This document shows, piece after piece, positions 9,344-18,700 of a stretch of DNA of 64,000 bases. Origin of the DNA: Thiospirochaeta perfilievii (lineage in GTDB: Bacteria > Spirochaetota > Spirochaetia > DSM-2461); contig NZ_CP035807.1 of the NCBI RefSeq assembly GCF_008329945.1, forward strand, positions 2,666,001-2,730,000. Direction: 5' to 3'. Each line of letters opens with the position of its first letter. Positions within the stretch are counted from its first letter, which is position 1. The notes beneath the pieces were generated by a model. The model had not been told where the DNA came from, ran no database searches, and saw only the letters and a program-made list of their open reading frames with translations. Made by a program: the position numbers and the translations under genes.

Positions 9344-10674
9344 TCTCCTCTGTGAAATTCATTATTAAACATTCCAAAGGATGTGGCCCCAGGGGAGAAT
9401 AATATATTGTCTCCTGGTTCTAGTCTATTTTTAATATCATCAATTAATAACTCTAGGGATGGATATGGTCCAAAATATGGAATATTCTCCCTTTCTAGTA
9501 CCTTAATCATTTTATCAGTACCACTTCCCTCTAAAAGATGTATTGTTTTTGGCTTTTTAAAGGCCTCTTTTATGGATTCAAAGTTAAGTTCCTTATCTGT
9601 TCCACCACTAATTAATCTTATTGGTTCTTTAAAGCTGTTTATTGCAGCTACCACAGCTTCGGGGATTGTTGCTGCCGAGTCATTATAGAATTTTAAACTG
9701 TCTTTTTCTAAAAACAGCTCCATTCTATGGGGGATGCCCCTAAACTCAGAGAGAGATTCCTTAATAACTTTTGTCTCTAAACCATATCTCTTTAAAATTA
9801 AAGCGGCTAAAAGAAGGTTTTCCCTTTGATGTTCACCTTTTAAAGTTTGTTCCCTATCTAGGATAATCTCCTGCTTCCCCTCTATCTGTAACCACCCCTG
9901 TTTCATATCGTCTAAAAAAGCACAGTTAATTCTTTTAGGTAGTAGTCTGTTGGAAAAATATAGTGGTTCCTTACTTAATTTGTTTTTAAAAAAATCCCTG
10001 TATGAATCGTTATAGTTTAATATAATATCCTGGGTTGCATTTTCAAATATTACAGCCTTATCGTCGGCGTAATCATCTAGACTATTATATGCATTTTGGT
10101 GGTCGTTCATAATATTTGTAATTGCGCAAATCTGAGGTTTAAGACACCCCTTTCCCCTAAGGTCAGCTAACTGCCAGGAGGATAACTCTAAAACTACAGG
10201 GGTTGTTGAGTCTACTTCATTTATAAAAGTAAGGGGAGATACTGTTATATTTCCACCTAGTTGCGTCCTGGGATCAATCTTTTTTAAAACATGATAAATA
10301 GCGGATACAGTGCTAGATTTGCCCTTACTCCCAGTTATAGCTATTATTGGGCACTCTACACTTTTAAGAAAAATTGATATATCACTCTCTACTCTTTTTG
10401 CTAGTTTAAGGAATTTAGAAGTTGTAGGTACCCCTGGATTTTTAATAACAATATCTGCATTTATAAAATCATCATCAATATGTTCTCCAAGGGTGTATTT
10501 TATATTGTAATCCCTAAGCTGGAGGAGGGTAGGTTCTAAAACCGCCTTAGATCTTAGATCTGTTATTGTTAATAATGCCCCTTTTTCTAGAAAGTATTTA
10601 GCTGATGCTAATCCACCTCCATGTAGACCAAGACCCATTATTGTGACCTTTTTACCTCTATAAAACTCTACCAT
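9313..10674 (-). CDS. murD: UDP-N-acetylmuramoyl-L-alanine--D-glutamate ligase
   Basis: MurD adds D-Glu to UDP-MurNAc-L-Ala in cytoplasmic peptidoglycan precursor synthesis. An N-terminal Rossmann-like domain (MGLGLHGGGLASAKYF) is followed by the ATP-binding GSKGKSS near 116-122, the LELSSWQL and TNIMNDHQNAY central motifs, GIPHRMELF, FYNDSAATIPEA, GGTDKELNF, and SPGATSFGMFNNEFHRG near the C-terminus. The length of 453 is normal. Its start overlaps the 3' end of the upstream pseudokinase-like gene by 7 nt, so the two are coupled. Its own 3' end overlaps the dus gene in antisense by 31 nt. Confidence 0.96.
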   Translation of the reverse strand: MVEFYRGKKVTIMGLGLHGGGLASAKYFLEKGALLTITDLRSKAVLEPTLLQLRDYNIKYTLGEHIDDDFINADIVIKNPGVPTTSKFLKLAKRVESDISIFLKSVECPIIAITGSKGKSSTVSAIYHVLKKIDPRTQLGGNITVSPLTFINEVDSTTPVVLELSSWQLADLRGKGCLKPQICAITNIMNDHQNAYNSLDDYADDKAVIFENATQDIILNYNDSYRDFFKNKLSKEPLYFSNRLLPKRINCAFLDDMKQGWLQIEGKQEIILDREQTLKGEHQRENLLLAALILKRYGLETKVIKESLSEFRGIPHRMELFLEKDSLKFYNDSAATIPEAVVAAINSFKEPIRLISGGTDKELNFESIKEAFKKPKTIHLLEGSGTDKMIKVLERENIPYFGPYPSLELLIDDIKNRLEPGDNILFSPGATSFGMFNNEFHRGDQFKKIISSI

Positions 10675-12029
10675 ACTCGATCACTTCTCTCAGAGATTGT
10701 CTCTATATTCGCTATTTCATATGAGTATTTTGTCTCGTTTAGTGTAAAAATCTCCACTCTAATTATTTTATACACATCTAAAACAACATCGTTAGAAAGA
10801 TCATCACTCTCCTCAGCCTGGGTATACCACTTCTCATAGGAAGCCTGATAAACATTGTTTTCTAACATTTTAATTTTAAGATTATATATACCATAAACAT
10901 CTTTTCCATCTCTATTTTCATCAGGAAGTGCTAACCACTGACTAGGAGATAGTATAGTTGATGTAGGATCGGTTTGTGTTCTCATTTTTGTTGTAACATA
11001 TAGGGTTGAAATTTCTGTTGAGTCATTGTTCCTTACTCCCTTAGCTAATACATCGTCAATTAGCTCGGGATTTAGGGTTTGGAAGCTTTCAAAATAGGTT
11101 TCAACTACCTGGGAAGCAGAAAATCCCGCTGTTAAAGGGGGCTTAAGCGCATTTGCTATAATAGTTCCAAAAAATATAATTAATAATAGAGATGTTATAC
11201 TCCCCCCAACTATTAGACCTTTATATTTTATAACAAAAGATCTTCTTTTTTCCCATAATAGAAGTCTCTTTTCCTTCTGTTTGTTAAGAGCCTCTTCCTG
11301 GGTATAGTCCCCATCCTCTCTGTAAATACCCTCAGTTGTAATACTCTGGAGTCTATTTTTAAGGGTCTGGAGATCTAGACTATTCTCTATATCTAGTAAC
11401 TCATTTATTAAGTCATTTAGCCTATCGGAGATCTTTACATCCCTCCACCTAGCTTCTACTAACTTTTTTCGACGCATTTTATCCCTTAAATCTTCAACAT
11501 CGTTGTAGGTTATTGGGTAACTTTTAGTAGTGGATTGAAATAGTAATATTCCAATGGAGTATAATATAGCCTTTTCACCCTTTAAATCTGGGTGCCTATA
11601 GAGTGATACATCTGACAATTTTTTATCTAAGGACTCCCTGTTATTTATAAACTCAATTATAGCTGGAGGGAATATTACAAAATCATTATTACTATTTGAA
11701 TAGATCATATTTGATGAAAACTCAGGTAGTGTAACTCCATCTATTTTTAGTTTTAATAAAAAGTCTACAAGTTTCTCTATACTACTTATATCAAAATCAT
11801 CCTTAAATACCTGATTTAAACTACTATCCATTTCTGAATTATAAATAATTACATTCCCATCAACCTCGGTTATATGAGGTAGTTTAAATGTTTCCATCTT
11901 ATCTGAGTTAAATATAAAGCCATTATCACGTCTTCTTTCAGAGAAATCTGTACCAGCTGTTCCCTTATTAGAAATACCAATATTCAGACCTAAAACATCT
12001 AATTCTTCAATTTTTTTAACAATTTTCAT
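10668..12029 (-). CDS. Single-TM protein with a degenerate protein-kinase-like cytoplasmic region
   Basis: I do not recognise a named family. Residues 1 to about 230 read like a decayed eukaryotic-type kinase. The stretch SLYRHPDLKGEKAILYSIG near 147-165 resembles the APE-loop and YSLGVLL segment of the C-lobe and continues into helical repeats. There is no glycine loop, HRD or DFG motif, so catalysis is unlikely. A basic, Glu-rich linker (about 240-265) leads to one TM helix at about 267-290. The remaining 160 residues would be outside the cytoplasm and contain a repeat-free domain with SPSQWLALPDENRDGKDVYG. It lies between the Memo gene (8-nt gap) and murD (7-nt overlap). A role linked to cell-wall status is inference only. 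Confidence 0.6.
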   Translation of the reverse strand: MKIVKKIEELDVLGLNIGISNKGTAGTDFSERRRDNGFIFNSDKMETFKLPHITEVDGNVIIYNSEMDSSLNQVFKDDFDISSIEKLVDFLLKLKIDGVTLPEFSSNMIYSNSNNDFVIFPPAIIEFINNRESLDKKLSDVSLYRHPDLKGEKAILYSIGILLFQSTTKSYPITYNDVEDLRDKMRRKKLVEARWRDVKISDRLNDLINELLDIENSLDLQTLKNRLQSITTEGIYREDGDYTQEEALNKQKEKRLLLWEKRRSFVIKYKGLIVGGSITSLLLIIFFGTIIANALKPPLTAGFSASQVVETYFESFQTLNPELIDDVLAKGVRNNDSTEISTLYVTTKMRTQTDPTSTILSPSQWLALPDENRDGKDVYGIYNLKIKMLENNVYQASYEKWYTQAEESDDLSNDVVLDVYKIIRVEIFTLNETKYSYEIANIETISERSDRVW

Positions 12030-12037
12030 TTTATCTC

Positions 12038-12850
12038 CTAGGACATCGAAAAAGATAGGGTAGCATAGAATGTAGCCTTATCACCTGATAGAGGTGTTTT
12101 AGGTGTAAGCCCCTCTTTTAATATCCTTATTTTATTATAATTACCGTTAAGTATTAGGGATGCTATAGCTCCTGAGCCACATGTTTTCAATTTATTGGTT
12201 CTAGTAAGTTCCACTAAATCCCCCATCTTACCATCCTGTATAAGACTTAATGCTAGCTCTCCATATTTTAAACTCTCTTTCTCATTTTCAAAATCACTAA
12301 AATTAGAGCTTATAATTATTAGGGTATTCTCGTCCTCTATCTCTTTAATTATATTAGCTAGGTTACGAACTAAAGATACTACTGTTTTTCCTAAAAGAAT
12401 AGGAACAATTTTAGCCTTTGGATATAGGTGGTTAATAAATGGTAATACCACTTCGATTCCATGTTCTTCCATATGAGGGGTATTAGATTTAACTATTTTT
12501 TTACCAACTCTTTGAATAATCTTTATCGCATCTAGGTCTACCTTTATGCTGTTAGAGCCTATTTTGAAGTACTCTGCTTCAGGTATTGTAATGCTATTAG
12601 AGAACTCTCTATGTACATTGGAAATAATAATAACCCTGCTATACTCTTTTTTCTTTAAAGAGTTAAAACCGGTTGCTATATAATCTCCACTATAGTCGTA
12701 ACCACCATGGGGAACAACAATACAGTTAGAGTCCAATGTTTCTTGGCTGTTTTTTTTAAGTAATTCATCTATTTTATTCTTTAAATCACTACTATTTTCT
12801 GGATAAAAAAGACCCTCTACAATAGGCTCTCTAGTTTTAGTATATTTCAT
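12038..12850 (-). CDS. Memo-family protein (AmmeMemoRadiSam system protein B type)
   Basis: This is a 270-residue member of the Memo family, a dioxygenase-like fold. Motifs are REPIVEGLFYP at 7-17, VVPHGGYDYSG at 45-55, an IISNVHREF histidine, HMEEHGIEVVLPF, IIISSNFSDF and KTCGSGAIASL. In bacteria the family often occurs with AMMECR1 and a radical SAM protein, but neither is present here, so the molecular role is open. A TATACT hexamer lies 8 nt before the ATG and no Shine-Dalgarno sequence is visible. It is the first gene of a minus-strand group with the pseudokinase-like gene and murD; the upstream RqcH-like gene ends about 34 nt away. Confidence 0.8.
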   Translation of the reverse strand: MKYTKTREPIVEGLFYPENSSDLKNKIDELLKKNSQETLDSNCIVVPHGGYDYSGDYIATGFNSLKKKEYSRVIIISNVHREFSNSITIPEAEYFKIGSNSIKVDLDAIKIIQRVGKKIVKSNTPHMEEHGIEVVLPFINHLYPKAKIVPILLGKTVVSLVRNLANIIKEIEDENTLIIISSNFSDFENEKESLKYGELALSLIQDGKMGDLVELTRTNKLKTCGSGAIASLILNGNYNKIRILKEGLTPKTPLSGDKATFYATLSFSMS

Positions 12851-12883
12851 ATAACTATAGTATAATATATTTTTAAAGTTGGG

Positions 12884-14218
12884 TTAAGCTTTAAGGGTTT
12901 CAAGTCGTTCTTTATCAAGTTTTACAAAGATATTTTTATCATTTGATGGTATAACCTCTCCAGGCTTCCCTTTTTTTATTTTCCTTAGATTCTTAACCTG
13001 GGTATACATAATATCCCCCTTACCATTGTTTTTTGCCTTACTATAGAAAAGGGCCAAAATTCCAGCGTCTAATATTACTTCCAGCGGGAAGGTTATATTT
13101 CTTCTACTTTTTATAAAAACATAACCTCCTGGGTAGTCTCTAGCGTGTAGCCACATATCGTTACCCTTTACATACTTTCGTAAAAGGATTTCATTCTCCT
13201 TTGCATTTCTTCCAACAAGGAACTCCCATTTTTTTGAAGTGTAGTATAACCCTGGTCTTTTAACTAATGGTTTACGACTTATAACCTCTTCTTTAACTGG
13301 TTCCTGTTTATTTATATCAATTAGTTCTTTTTTTATATCAACTATCTGTTTTTGTACAACTTCTAAACCAGAGAGGGCTTTTTTGTATTTTTTGTAATAG
13401 AGATCGCTATTTTTACTTGGCTCAAGACTTGGATCAATTTTTATTTCAATCTCCTCTCCATCTCTATAGTCTGTAGCTACTAATCTTGTATCGCCTTTTT
13501 TTATTTTATATATATTAGATACGATAAGGTCTGCAATGTTTTTATATCTTTGAGGATTTTGATACTTTTTTTCTAGGGCAACTGCTCTTTTAAGCTGATT
13601 GTTTAGTTCCTTCTCCCTCTTTTCTCTAAATTGGAGTAACCTTTTTTCCTCATCAATTTTTATATCATTTTTTATTAAAGTATAATACTCATCTTCTATA
13701 AAACTATTATATGTAGGAAAGTTGTGGTTCCTCAATTTATAATCCTTCTCCTTAGGAGAGCCTGTAGGAGGGATAAAAAACTCATTTGGCAGTTCCTTGC
13801 TCTTTCTACTTTTTTTATGTAAATGGAGGATTCTACTCTCTCTATCTGTTATTATAATATTAGAGTGTCCACCCCATAGACGGATATATATATAGTATTT
13901 AATACTCTCCTTAGATATTAAAATCTGGATAACCCTATTATTATTAATTTGTAACAGGCTCTCGACTCTTCCTCCAATAAGGTAGGCCTTAATAAACTCT
14001 ACTAAGTTGTGTGGTTTACCTAATTTTTTTTGTTTAATTGTAGAAAGGTGTATCCTACTATATTTACCAGTAGATACTACAATCTCTAGTGGAGAATTTG
14101 TTTTATAAAATCCAAACAGGAAGGTGTCGTAATCTAATGGGGCAATTTTTTGAAAATAGGAACCAACTAAATCGATCTCTGACACTATCTTCTGGATTTC
14201 AATATAGTTAAGACTCAT
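12884..14218 (-). CDS. NFACT-family RqcH-like ribosome quality control protein
   Basis: NFACT proteins (RqcH/Rqc2, formerly called fibronectin-binding proteins) bind stalled 50S-nascent chain complexes and recruit tRNA-Ala for tailing. An N-terminal NFACT-N domain spans about 1-190, including IRLWGGHSNIIITD. A charged coiled coil spans about 195-310. The NFACT-R domain spans about 330-435 and shows FLVGRNAKENEILL, DMWLHARDYPGGYVFIK and a Lys-rich end. At 444 residues it is shorter than Firmicute RqcH (about 570), mostly in the middle. Its ATG overlaps the stop of the upstream 4-TM gene by 4 nt. Confidence 0.85.
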   Translation of the reverse strand: MSLNYIEIQKIVSEIDLVGSYFQKIAPLDYDTFLFGFYKTNSPLEIVVSTGKYSRIHLSTIKQKKLGKPHNLVEFIKAYLIGGRVESLLQINNNRVIQILISKESIKYYIYIRLWGGHSNIIITDRESRILHLHKKSRKSKELPNEFFIPPTGSPKEKDYKLRNHNFPTYNSFIEDEYYTLIKNDIKIDEEKRLLQFREKREKELNNQLKRAVALEKKYQNPQRYKNIADLIVSNIYKIKKGDTRLVATDYRDGEEIEIKIDPSLEPSKNSDLYYKKYKKALSGLEVVQKQIVDIKKELIDINKQEPVKEEVISRKPLVKRPGLYYTSKKWEFLVGRNAKENEILLRKYVKGNDMWLHARDYPGGYVFIKSRRNITFPLEVILDAGILALFYSKAKNNGKGDIMYTQVKNLRKIKKGKPGEVIPSNDKNIFVKLDKERLETLKA

Positions 14219-14553
14219 AATCCCTCCTTCAGGGATAAAAGAAATATGGATATAAAGAGTAGAAGGTTTATCATAGGAAATAGAAATGGTTTTAAGTAGA
14301 CAACCCTTTTATTAAAGTTTGATATTAGGATAGTTAATACCGGGGCCCAAATTAGCAGTAAGTAGATATAATTATCAACTACAGTTGTTGCAACTATTAG
14401 TGTAGGAATTAACAGTGTTATAGATAGGGTTTTGGCTGCTTTATCAATAAATTGTGGTGTAAATTCCCTTTTATAGTAGAAAATTGCCCTAAAAAAAAAG
14501 ACTGTATGGGATAGTAGTAGCAGGGATGATAAGGGTAAAAATAGTAAATCCAT
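14215..14553 (-). CDS. Small four-TM membrane protein, unknown
   Basis: About 112 residues with roughly four hydrophobic helices and short charged loops; I recognise no family. The open frame could start at a TTG at 14559, but the ATG two codons later is the more usual start and is used here. TATTAT lies 5 nt upstream and there is no Shine-Dalgarno sequence. Its stop overlaps the start of the NFACT gene (4 nt), implying coupled translation. It is divergent from the glutamate dehydrogenase gene. Confidence 0.55.
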   Translation of the reverse strand: MDLLFLPLSSLLLLSHTVFFFRAIFYYKREFTPQFIDKAAKTLSITLLIPTLIVATTVVDNYIYLLLIWAPVLTILISNFNKRVVYLKPFLFPMINLLLFISIFLLSLKEGL

Positions 14554-14645
14554 GGCCAATAATACTTCTCAATGTAAAAATAATCAATTTTATTTTACGA
14601 TTTTAGTATTTAGGCTTACACTTAAATAATATAAGGAGTCGCCCT

Positions 14646-17504
14646 ATGATAAAAAGAGAGCTTCGTCAAAAAATTGGTTTAATTTTAGAAAATGACTACA
14701 AGATGGATATTGGAACAGCGGATAAGATTTTAGAGATGTTCTTTAGCCAAGACTATATGCCTAGGTGGTACTTTTATAGTAACTCTCCTAATACAATTGC
14801 AAGACACATATTTTTGTATACCCAACTTTTAAATGCTAATAGCCGTTACCTAGAGGATGTTGATGATAATGGAAAAACAATAACATACTTTGTAAATGTA
14901 GGGCGGGATACCCCGGGCAGATTAGAGAGATTAATTGAAGAGAATCTAGATATGAATATTGGGTCTTTTGATGCAGAGTATACAAGAAGTGGTATATCTA
15001 TTGTCTCAATTACTAAGAGGGGGCGGAGTGACTTTAAAGTTCCTGAAGAGTTATGGTTAAGTATTAAGGACATGCTTAAATCAGGGGAGAAGTTATCAAA
15101 GGATAGAGGTTTTAAGTATGGTTTAGACTTTTTAAATAGTATTCAATTAGACTATTTAACAGAAGAGGTTACAGCCCACTCTCCAGGTGTTAGACTTTTT
15201 AGACATATGAACTACTACGAAATGGCTAGAGCCAGTGATTCTCTTGTTGTTTATAAGGATTTTGCTGCAAAAAAAATTGGTGATAAAAAAGAAGATGAGG
15301 ATGAGAAGAGATTAGCTCTAATAATAAAGAACCCTGTGGATACTTGGGTTATTACTATGTTAAAAGAGATTGAAAAGTTTGATATTAGTATGAATAGAGT
15401 CTATTACGATTTAATAGACGGGGATGAAAGCGTTGGAATTCTCTCGATATATATGGACCCATTAAGTGATATAGAGGAGCTAACTAAAAGTATAAATAGT
15501 GTTGAAGTGTCTACAAAGAATGATGGGGATAATAGGACAGAGTTTAAGGAGAGAATTGATACCATTATCCGAGCCTTAACGACCCTTGATTCTAAGGAGC
15601 AGGATTTTAAAAATGCTGTAGAGAGCCTTGCCCTTTTATGTAAAGATAATAGTGATATAAATAAGGATGGTGAGTATAACAACTTCTACTTAAATTCCGT
15701 ATCAGACTTTTTTAAAGCTGCACAGTTTCTTGGGGTTTCAGAGAATATGGAGATCCTCTCCCTACTGTTAGGTTACGAAACACTTGATGAGTTTTTTGTA
15801 TCCTGTAGGCAAGATGATAAAACAAAAAACAAGCCTGGATTTAGAGCAAAACACAATAGTGCCCGGGGACCAAGTAAGGGTGGATTAAGAATTGACTCTA
15901 TAGTTAGGTACGATGAGGTTGCTGCCCTTAGCTTTATGATGACATGGAAGTGTGCAAGGTCTAAAATACTTTTTGGTGGAGGAAAGGGAGGCTTAAAATT
16001 AAACCCTAGGGATTTTTCAGAGAATAAGATGGACTTCTTTGATACTCTTTCAAATTTTGGTAGATCAATATTTGCAGTTACTGGACCTACAAAGGATGTT
16101 CCTGCAGGTGATGTAGGGTGTGGAGCAAAGGAGATAGGCCATCTATTTGAAGGTTTTAAATCTGCCCTTAGGGATCTATCCCTATTAGCCTATGGAGTTA
16201 AAAAAGGTGTAGCTCTTATAGGAAATAATTTAATTTCCGTTGAAGAGGCTAGAAGAATTTTATATGAGAACTTTGATATAGACTACTTAGACCGGGATGT
16301 TTTAAAGGAGTTATCCACAACAGAGAAGTATCTTAATTTAGTTACAGCAGCCCAAATTACAGGTAAACCTAAAATGGGGATTGAGGCTAGAACCGGGGCT
16401 ACAGGACGGGGACTCTGTTACAGTATTTTGCAGACTGTTACAAATTTATACCTAGATGGTAAGTGGGAAGCCTCTACAGCTCTAACACCTAAGGAGATTG
16501 AGTTACTCTGTTTATTACAATCAATAAACGAAAACAAATTAATAGAGTCAGATCCAAAACCACTAATTTCCACTGATCAGTGGAGTATTTTAGAGACTGA
16601 AATATATCCTAAGTTATTTAGAGGTAAAAGAGTTATAGTTCAAGGATCTGGTAAGGTTGGAAGTTCAATTATGAGTGAGTTAAACAAGTATGGTGTTAAC
16701 TTAGTTGGAGTCGCCGATGCCGGGGGAGCAATCCTTGGAGATAATCTAGACCTTAGTGAGATATTAAAAGAGGTAAGTGGAAGTAACAGATCGATAATTG
16801 AGTGTAAAAACGGGGTTAAAAAGCAGATTTTAGGACCTAGGGAGGGTAGTGTCATTTTAACAGAGGTTTGCGACATTCTAATTCCTGCAGCCCTTGAGAA
16901 TGCTATAACCCAAAATAATGCCTATAATATTAAAGCTTTGGTTGTTGCCTGTGGTTCTAATGGTCCATGTACGTCTAAGGCTGAGGAGATTTTAAACTCT
17001 AAAAACATAACTGTAATATATGACTTTTTAGCAAATGGAGCTGGAGTTACCGCCTCCTATTTTGAGTGGCTTAGAAATTTAAATGATAGATTTAAGTATG
17101 AGGCAGAAGCGATTAAAAAAGTTGAGTACTCCCTAGATATTATGGATAAATATATTATGCCAGAGTTTAGTGAGAGAATTAAAAGAATTTTAATCGAGGA
17201 AGAGGGGGCATGGACAACAAGAGAGTGGAATTTACTTCTAAGGGATATTATATTCTCTGAAATAAACGAAGACTACACCTTTAGTGCCAATAATGGAGTT
17301 TCTATGAAAACGGCTGGATTTGTTAATAGTAGTTTAAGGGTTTTAACAGCAACTATTATAAAGATGGATAGTGCCCAAAGAGATGTTATATGGAAGAACA
17401 TTCCAAATAAGAGTAAAAAATTATTAAGGAGTTATTTTGATCATCCAGAGACAGAACTTTTCTCTGATAATATGGATGAAATTAAAAAGGAACTTTTTTC
17501 TTAA
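14646..17504 (+). CDS. Long-form NAD(P)-glutamate dehydrogenase (Glu/Leu/Phe/Val family)
   Basis: This enzyme interconverts glutamate and 2-oxoglutarate plus ammonia. At 952 residues it is about twice the size of hexameric GDH and resembles the roughly 115-kDa class. The first 400 residues form a long regulatory-looking extension. The catalytic half shows SKGGLRIDSIVRYDEVAAL near 415, the substrate-binding FGGGKGGLKLNP near 445-455, and PAGDVGCGAKEIGHLF near 487 where small enzymes have PAPDVGT. A Rossmann domain has VIVQGSGKVGSS near 668 and GANGAGVTASYFEW-type text (ANGAGVTASYFEWLR) near 797. A strong AAGGAG sits before the ATG. An Lrp-type regulator lies 600 nt downstream on the other strand. 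Confidence 0.88.
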   Translation: MIKRELRQKIGLILENDYKMDIGTADKILEMFFSQDYMPRWYFYSNSPNTIARHIFLYTQLLNANSRYLEDVDDNGKTITYFVNVGRDTPGRLERLIEENLDMNIGSFDAEYTRSGISIVSITKRGRSDFKVPEELWLSIKDMLKSGEKLSKDRGFKYGLDFLNSIQLDYLTEEVTAHSPGVRLFRHMNYYEMARASDSLVVYKDFAAKKIGDKKEDEDEKRLALIIKNPVDTWVITMLKEIEKFDISMNRVYYDLIDGDESVGILSIYMDPLSDIEELTKSINSVEVSTKNDGDNRTEFKERIDTIIRALTTLDSKEQDFKNAVESLALLCKDNSDINKDGEYNNFYLNSVSDFFKAAQFLGVSENMEILSLLLGYETLDEFFVSCRQDDKTKNKPGFRAKHNSARGPSKGGLRIDSIVRYDEVAALSFMMTWKCARSKILFGGGKGGLKLNPRDFSENKMDFFDTLSNFGRSIFAVTGPTKDVPAGDVGCGAKEIGHLFEGFKSALRDLSLLAYGVKKGVALIGNNLISVEEARRILYENFDIDYLDRDVLKELSTTEKYLNLVTAAQITGKPKMGIEARTGATGRGLCYSILQTVTNLYLDGKWEASTALTPKEIELLCLLQSINENKLIESDPKPLISTDQWSILETEIYPKLFRGKRVIVQGSGKVGSSIMSELNKYGVNLVGVADAGGAILGDNLDLSEILKEVSGSNRSIIECKNGVKKQILGPREGSVILTEVCDILIPAALENAITQNNAYNIKALVVACGSNGPCTSKAEEILNSKNITVIYDFLANGAGVTASYFEWLRNLNDRFKYEAEAIKKVEYSLDIMDKYIMPEFSERIKRILIEEEGAWTTREWNLLLRDIIFSEINEDYTFSANNGVSMKTAGFVNSSLRVLTATIIKMDSAQRDVIWKNIPNKSKKLLRSYFDHPETELFSDNMDEIKKELFS

Positions 17505-17514
17505 TGGATCTATG

Positions 17515-17523
17515 TGATATACT
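17515..17523 (+). promoter_or_regulatory. Extended -10 (TGaTATACT) for a leaderless start
   Basis: TATACT at 17518-17523, preceded by TGA, lies 6 nt before the ATG at 17530. There is no Shine-Dalgarno sequence. It would give the exported zinc-ribbon gene its own promoter just after the GDH stop. Confidence 0.4.
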
Positions 17524-17529
17524 TTCTAT

Positions 17530-18102
17530 ATGAATAGAATTTTACTACTAGCTTTATGTTTTTTCCCCTTATATGTTTTTTCCCAGGAAGTCCTAGAAAA
17601 AAGAGTTGTTTTTGATGATATCATCTACGATCCTTTTTTCTACGCTACTATAGAGGATAACCAGGGGTTAGAATTTAAGGTTTCCAGGATATCTTTTTTT
17701 GATGAGTATAACGATAAGAAATTTTTCTTTTGGGTTAGACGAAACTCTGGACTTTATAGTGTTAGTTTTAAAAATATAAAAAGAATAAGCTTTAACGAGG
17801 ATGACTTTGCAGATAATGAGTATAGAGGTTTTACAAAAGCTACCTTAGAGCTTGTTACAGGGGAGAGTTATACTATCTACTTAAAGACTACAGGTGTTAT
17901 ATCCGGTTATGATGAAGAGTTTGCATCCCCAGTTACTTTCTATCTTCATTACAACTTAATTAGAAGTATAGAGTTTAGGCATGTTGGGGAGTATAAAATT
18001 TGTCCCTTCTGTGGAACGATCTATTTTGATATAGAAAAAGATGATTGTCTGTATGATAAAACCCCTTTAATAAAAGGAGTTTTATCAGAATCACAGAGAT
18101 AA
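17530..18102 (+). CDS. Exported protein with C-terminal zinc-ribbon-like motif, unknown
   Basis: 190 residues with a clear signal peptide (hydrophobic core ending near YVFSQ, residue 19). The body (20-155) is predicted mostly beta and matches nothing I recognise. The last 30 residues read ICPFCGTIYFDIEKDDCLYD followed by KTPL. This resembles bacterial zinc ribbons of the CPxCGxxY...C.YDGTPL type, with three of the usual cysteines. A zinc ribbon on an exported protein is unusual, because Sec substrates in the periplasm would more often use such cysteines as disulfides. It lies 25 nt after GDH and is convergent with lrp, 1 nt apart. Confidence 0.65.
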   Translation: MNRILLLALCFFPLYVFSQEVLEKRVVFDDIIYDPFFYATIEDNQGLEFKVSRISFFDEYNDKKFFFWVRRNSGLYSVSFKNIKRISFNEDDFADNEYRGFTKATLELVTGESYTIYLKTTGVISGYDEEFASPVTFYLHYNLIRSIEFRHVGEYKICPFCGTIYFDIEKDDCLYDKTPLIKGVLSESQR

Positions 18103-18103
18103 G

Positions 18104-18577
18104 TTATACTTCCTCAGGAAGTGTAATTTTTGTTTTGTTGATAATTGGTTTTAATACAAATTTTGTAGAGCATCTCTCAATCCCTGGAATTTTAGATAAC
18201 TCTTCAAAACTAAAACGATCAAAGTCCTTAATATCTTTAACTCTTACCTTTAATAGATAGTCTCGGTCTCCAGATATTCTATAACAATCCTCTACCTCTT
18301 CAAGTTCAACAATTGCTCTATTAAACTGTTCTACCTGTTCAGTAGTATGTTTAGTTAATGATAACTCTACAAATGCTATTGTATCTTTATCAACAGATTT
18401 TGGATTGATCTGTGCTACGTAGTTACTAAGAACCCCTCTACTCTCAAGTTTTCGAACTCTTTCAAGTGTTGTTGCGGGAGCTAATCCTACTCTTTTTGCC
18501 AGTTCATTGTTTGTAATTGAACAATCATCCTGTAAAATATTTAATATTTTTCTATTAATTTTGTCTAGATTTTCCAC
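18104..18577 (-). CDS. Lrp/AsnC-family transcriptional regulator
   Basis: A typical 157-residue Lrp/AsnC regulator. An N-terminal winged HTH (DKINRKILNILQDDCSITNN, then ELAKRVGLAPATTLERVRKL) is followed by a RAM effector-binding domain (VEDCYRISGDRDYLLKVRV and FSFEELSKIPGI). The start is GTG with GGAGAG five bases upstream. Family members sense amino acids. Proximity to the glutamate dehydrogenase makes nitrogen or amino-acid metabolism a reasonable guess, but no binding site is recognised. It lies about 120 nt downstream of the MBL gene on the same strand. Confidence 0.92.
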   Translation of the reverse strand: MENLDKINRKILNILQDDCSITNNELAKRVGLAPATTLERVRKLESRGVLSNYVAQINPKSVDKDTIAFVELSLTKHTTEQVEQFNRAIVELEEVEDCYRISGDRDYLLKVRVKDIKDFDRFSFEELSKIPGIERCSTKFVLKPIINKTKITLPEEV

Positions 18578-18700
18578 AATATCTCTCCATATCTATTCTA
18601 TAATGGTCTTATTTTTTTTAGTCATACCAAACTCAAGAAGGGCTACATTTTAATTGTAATATATAGCATGGTCAATAGGAAATTTGTTAAATAGATCTAT

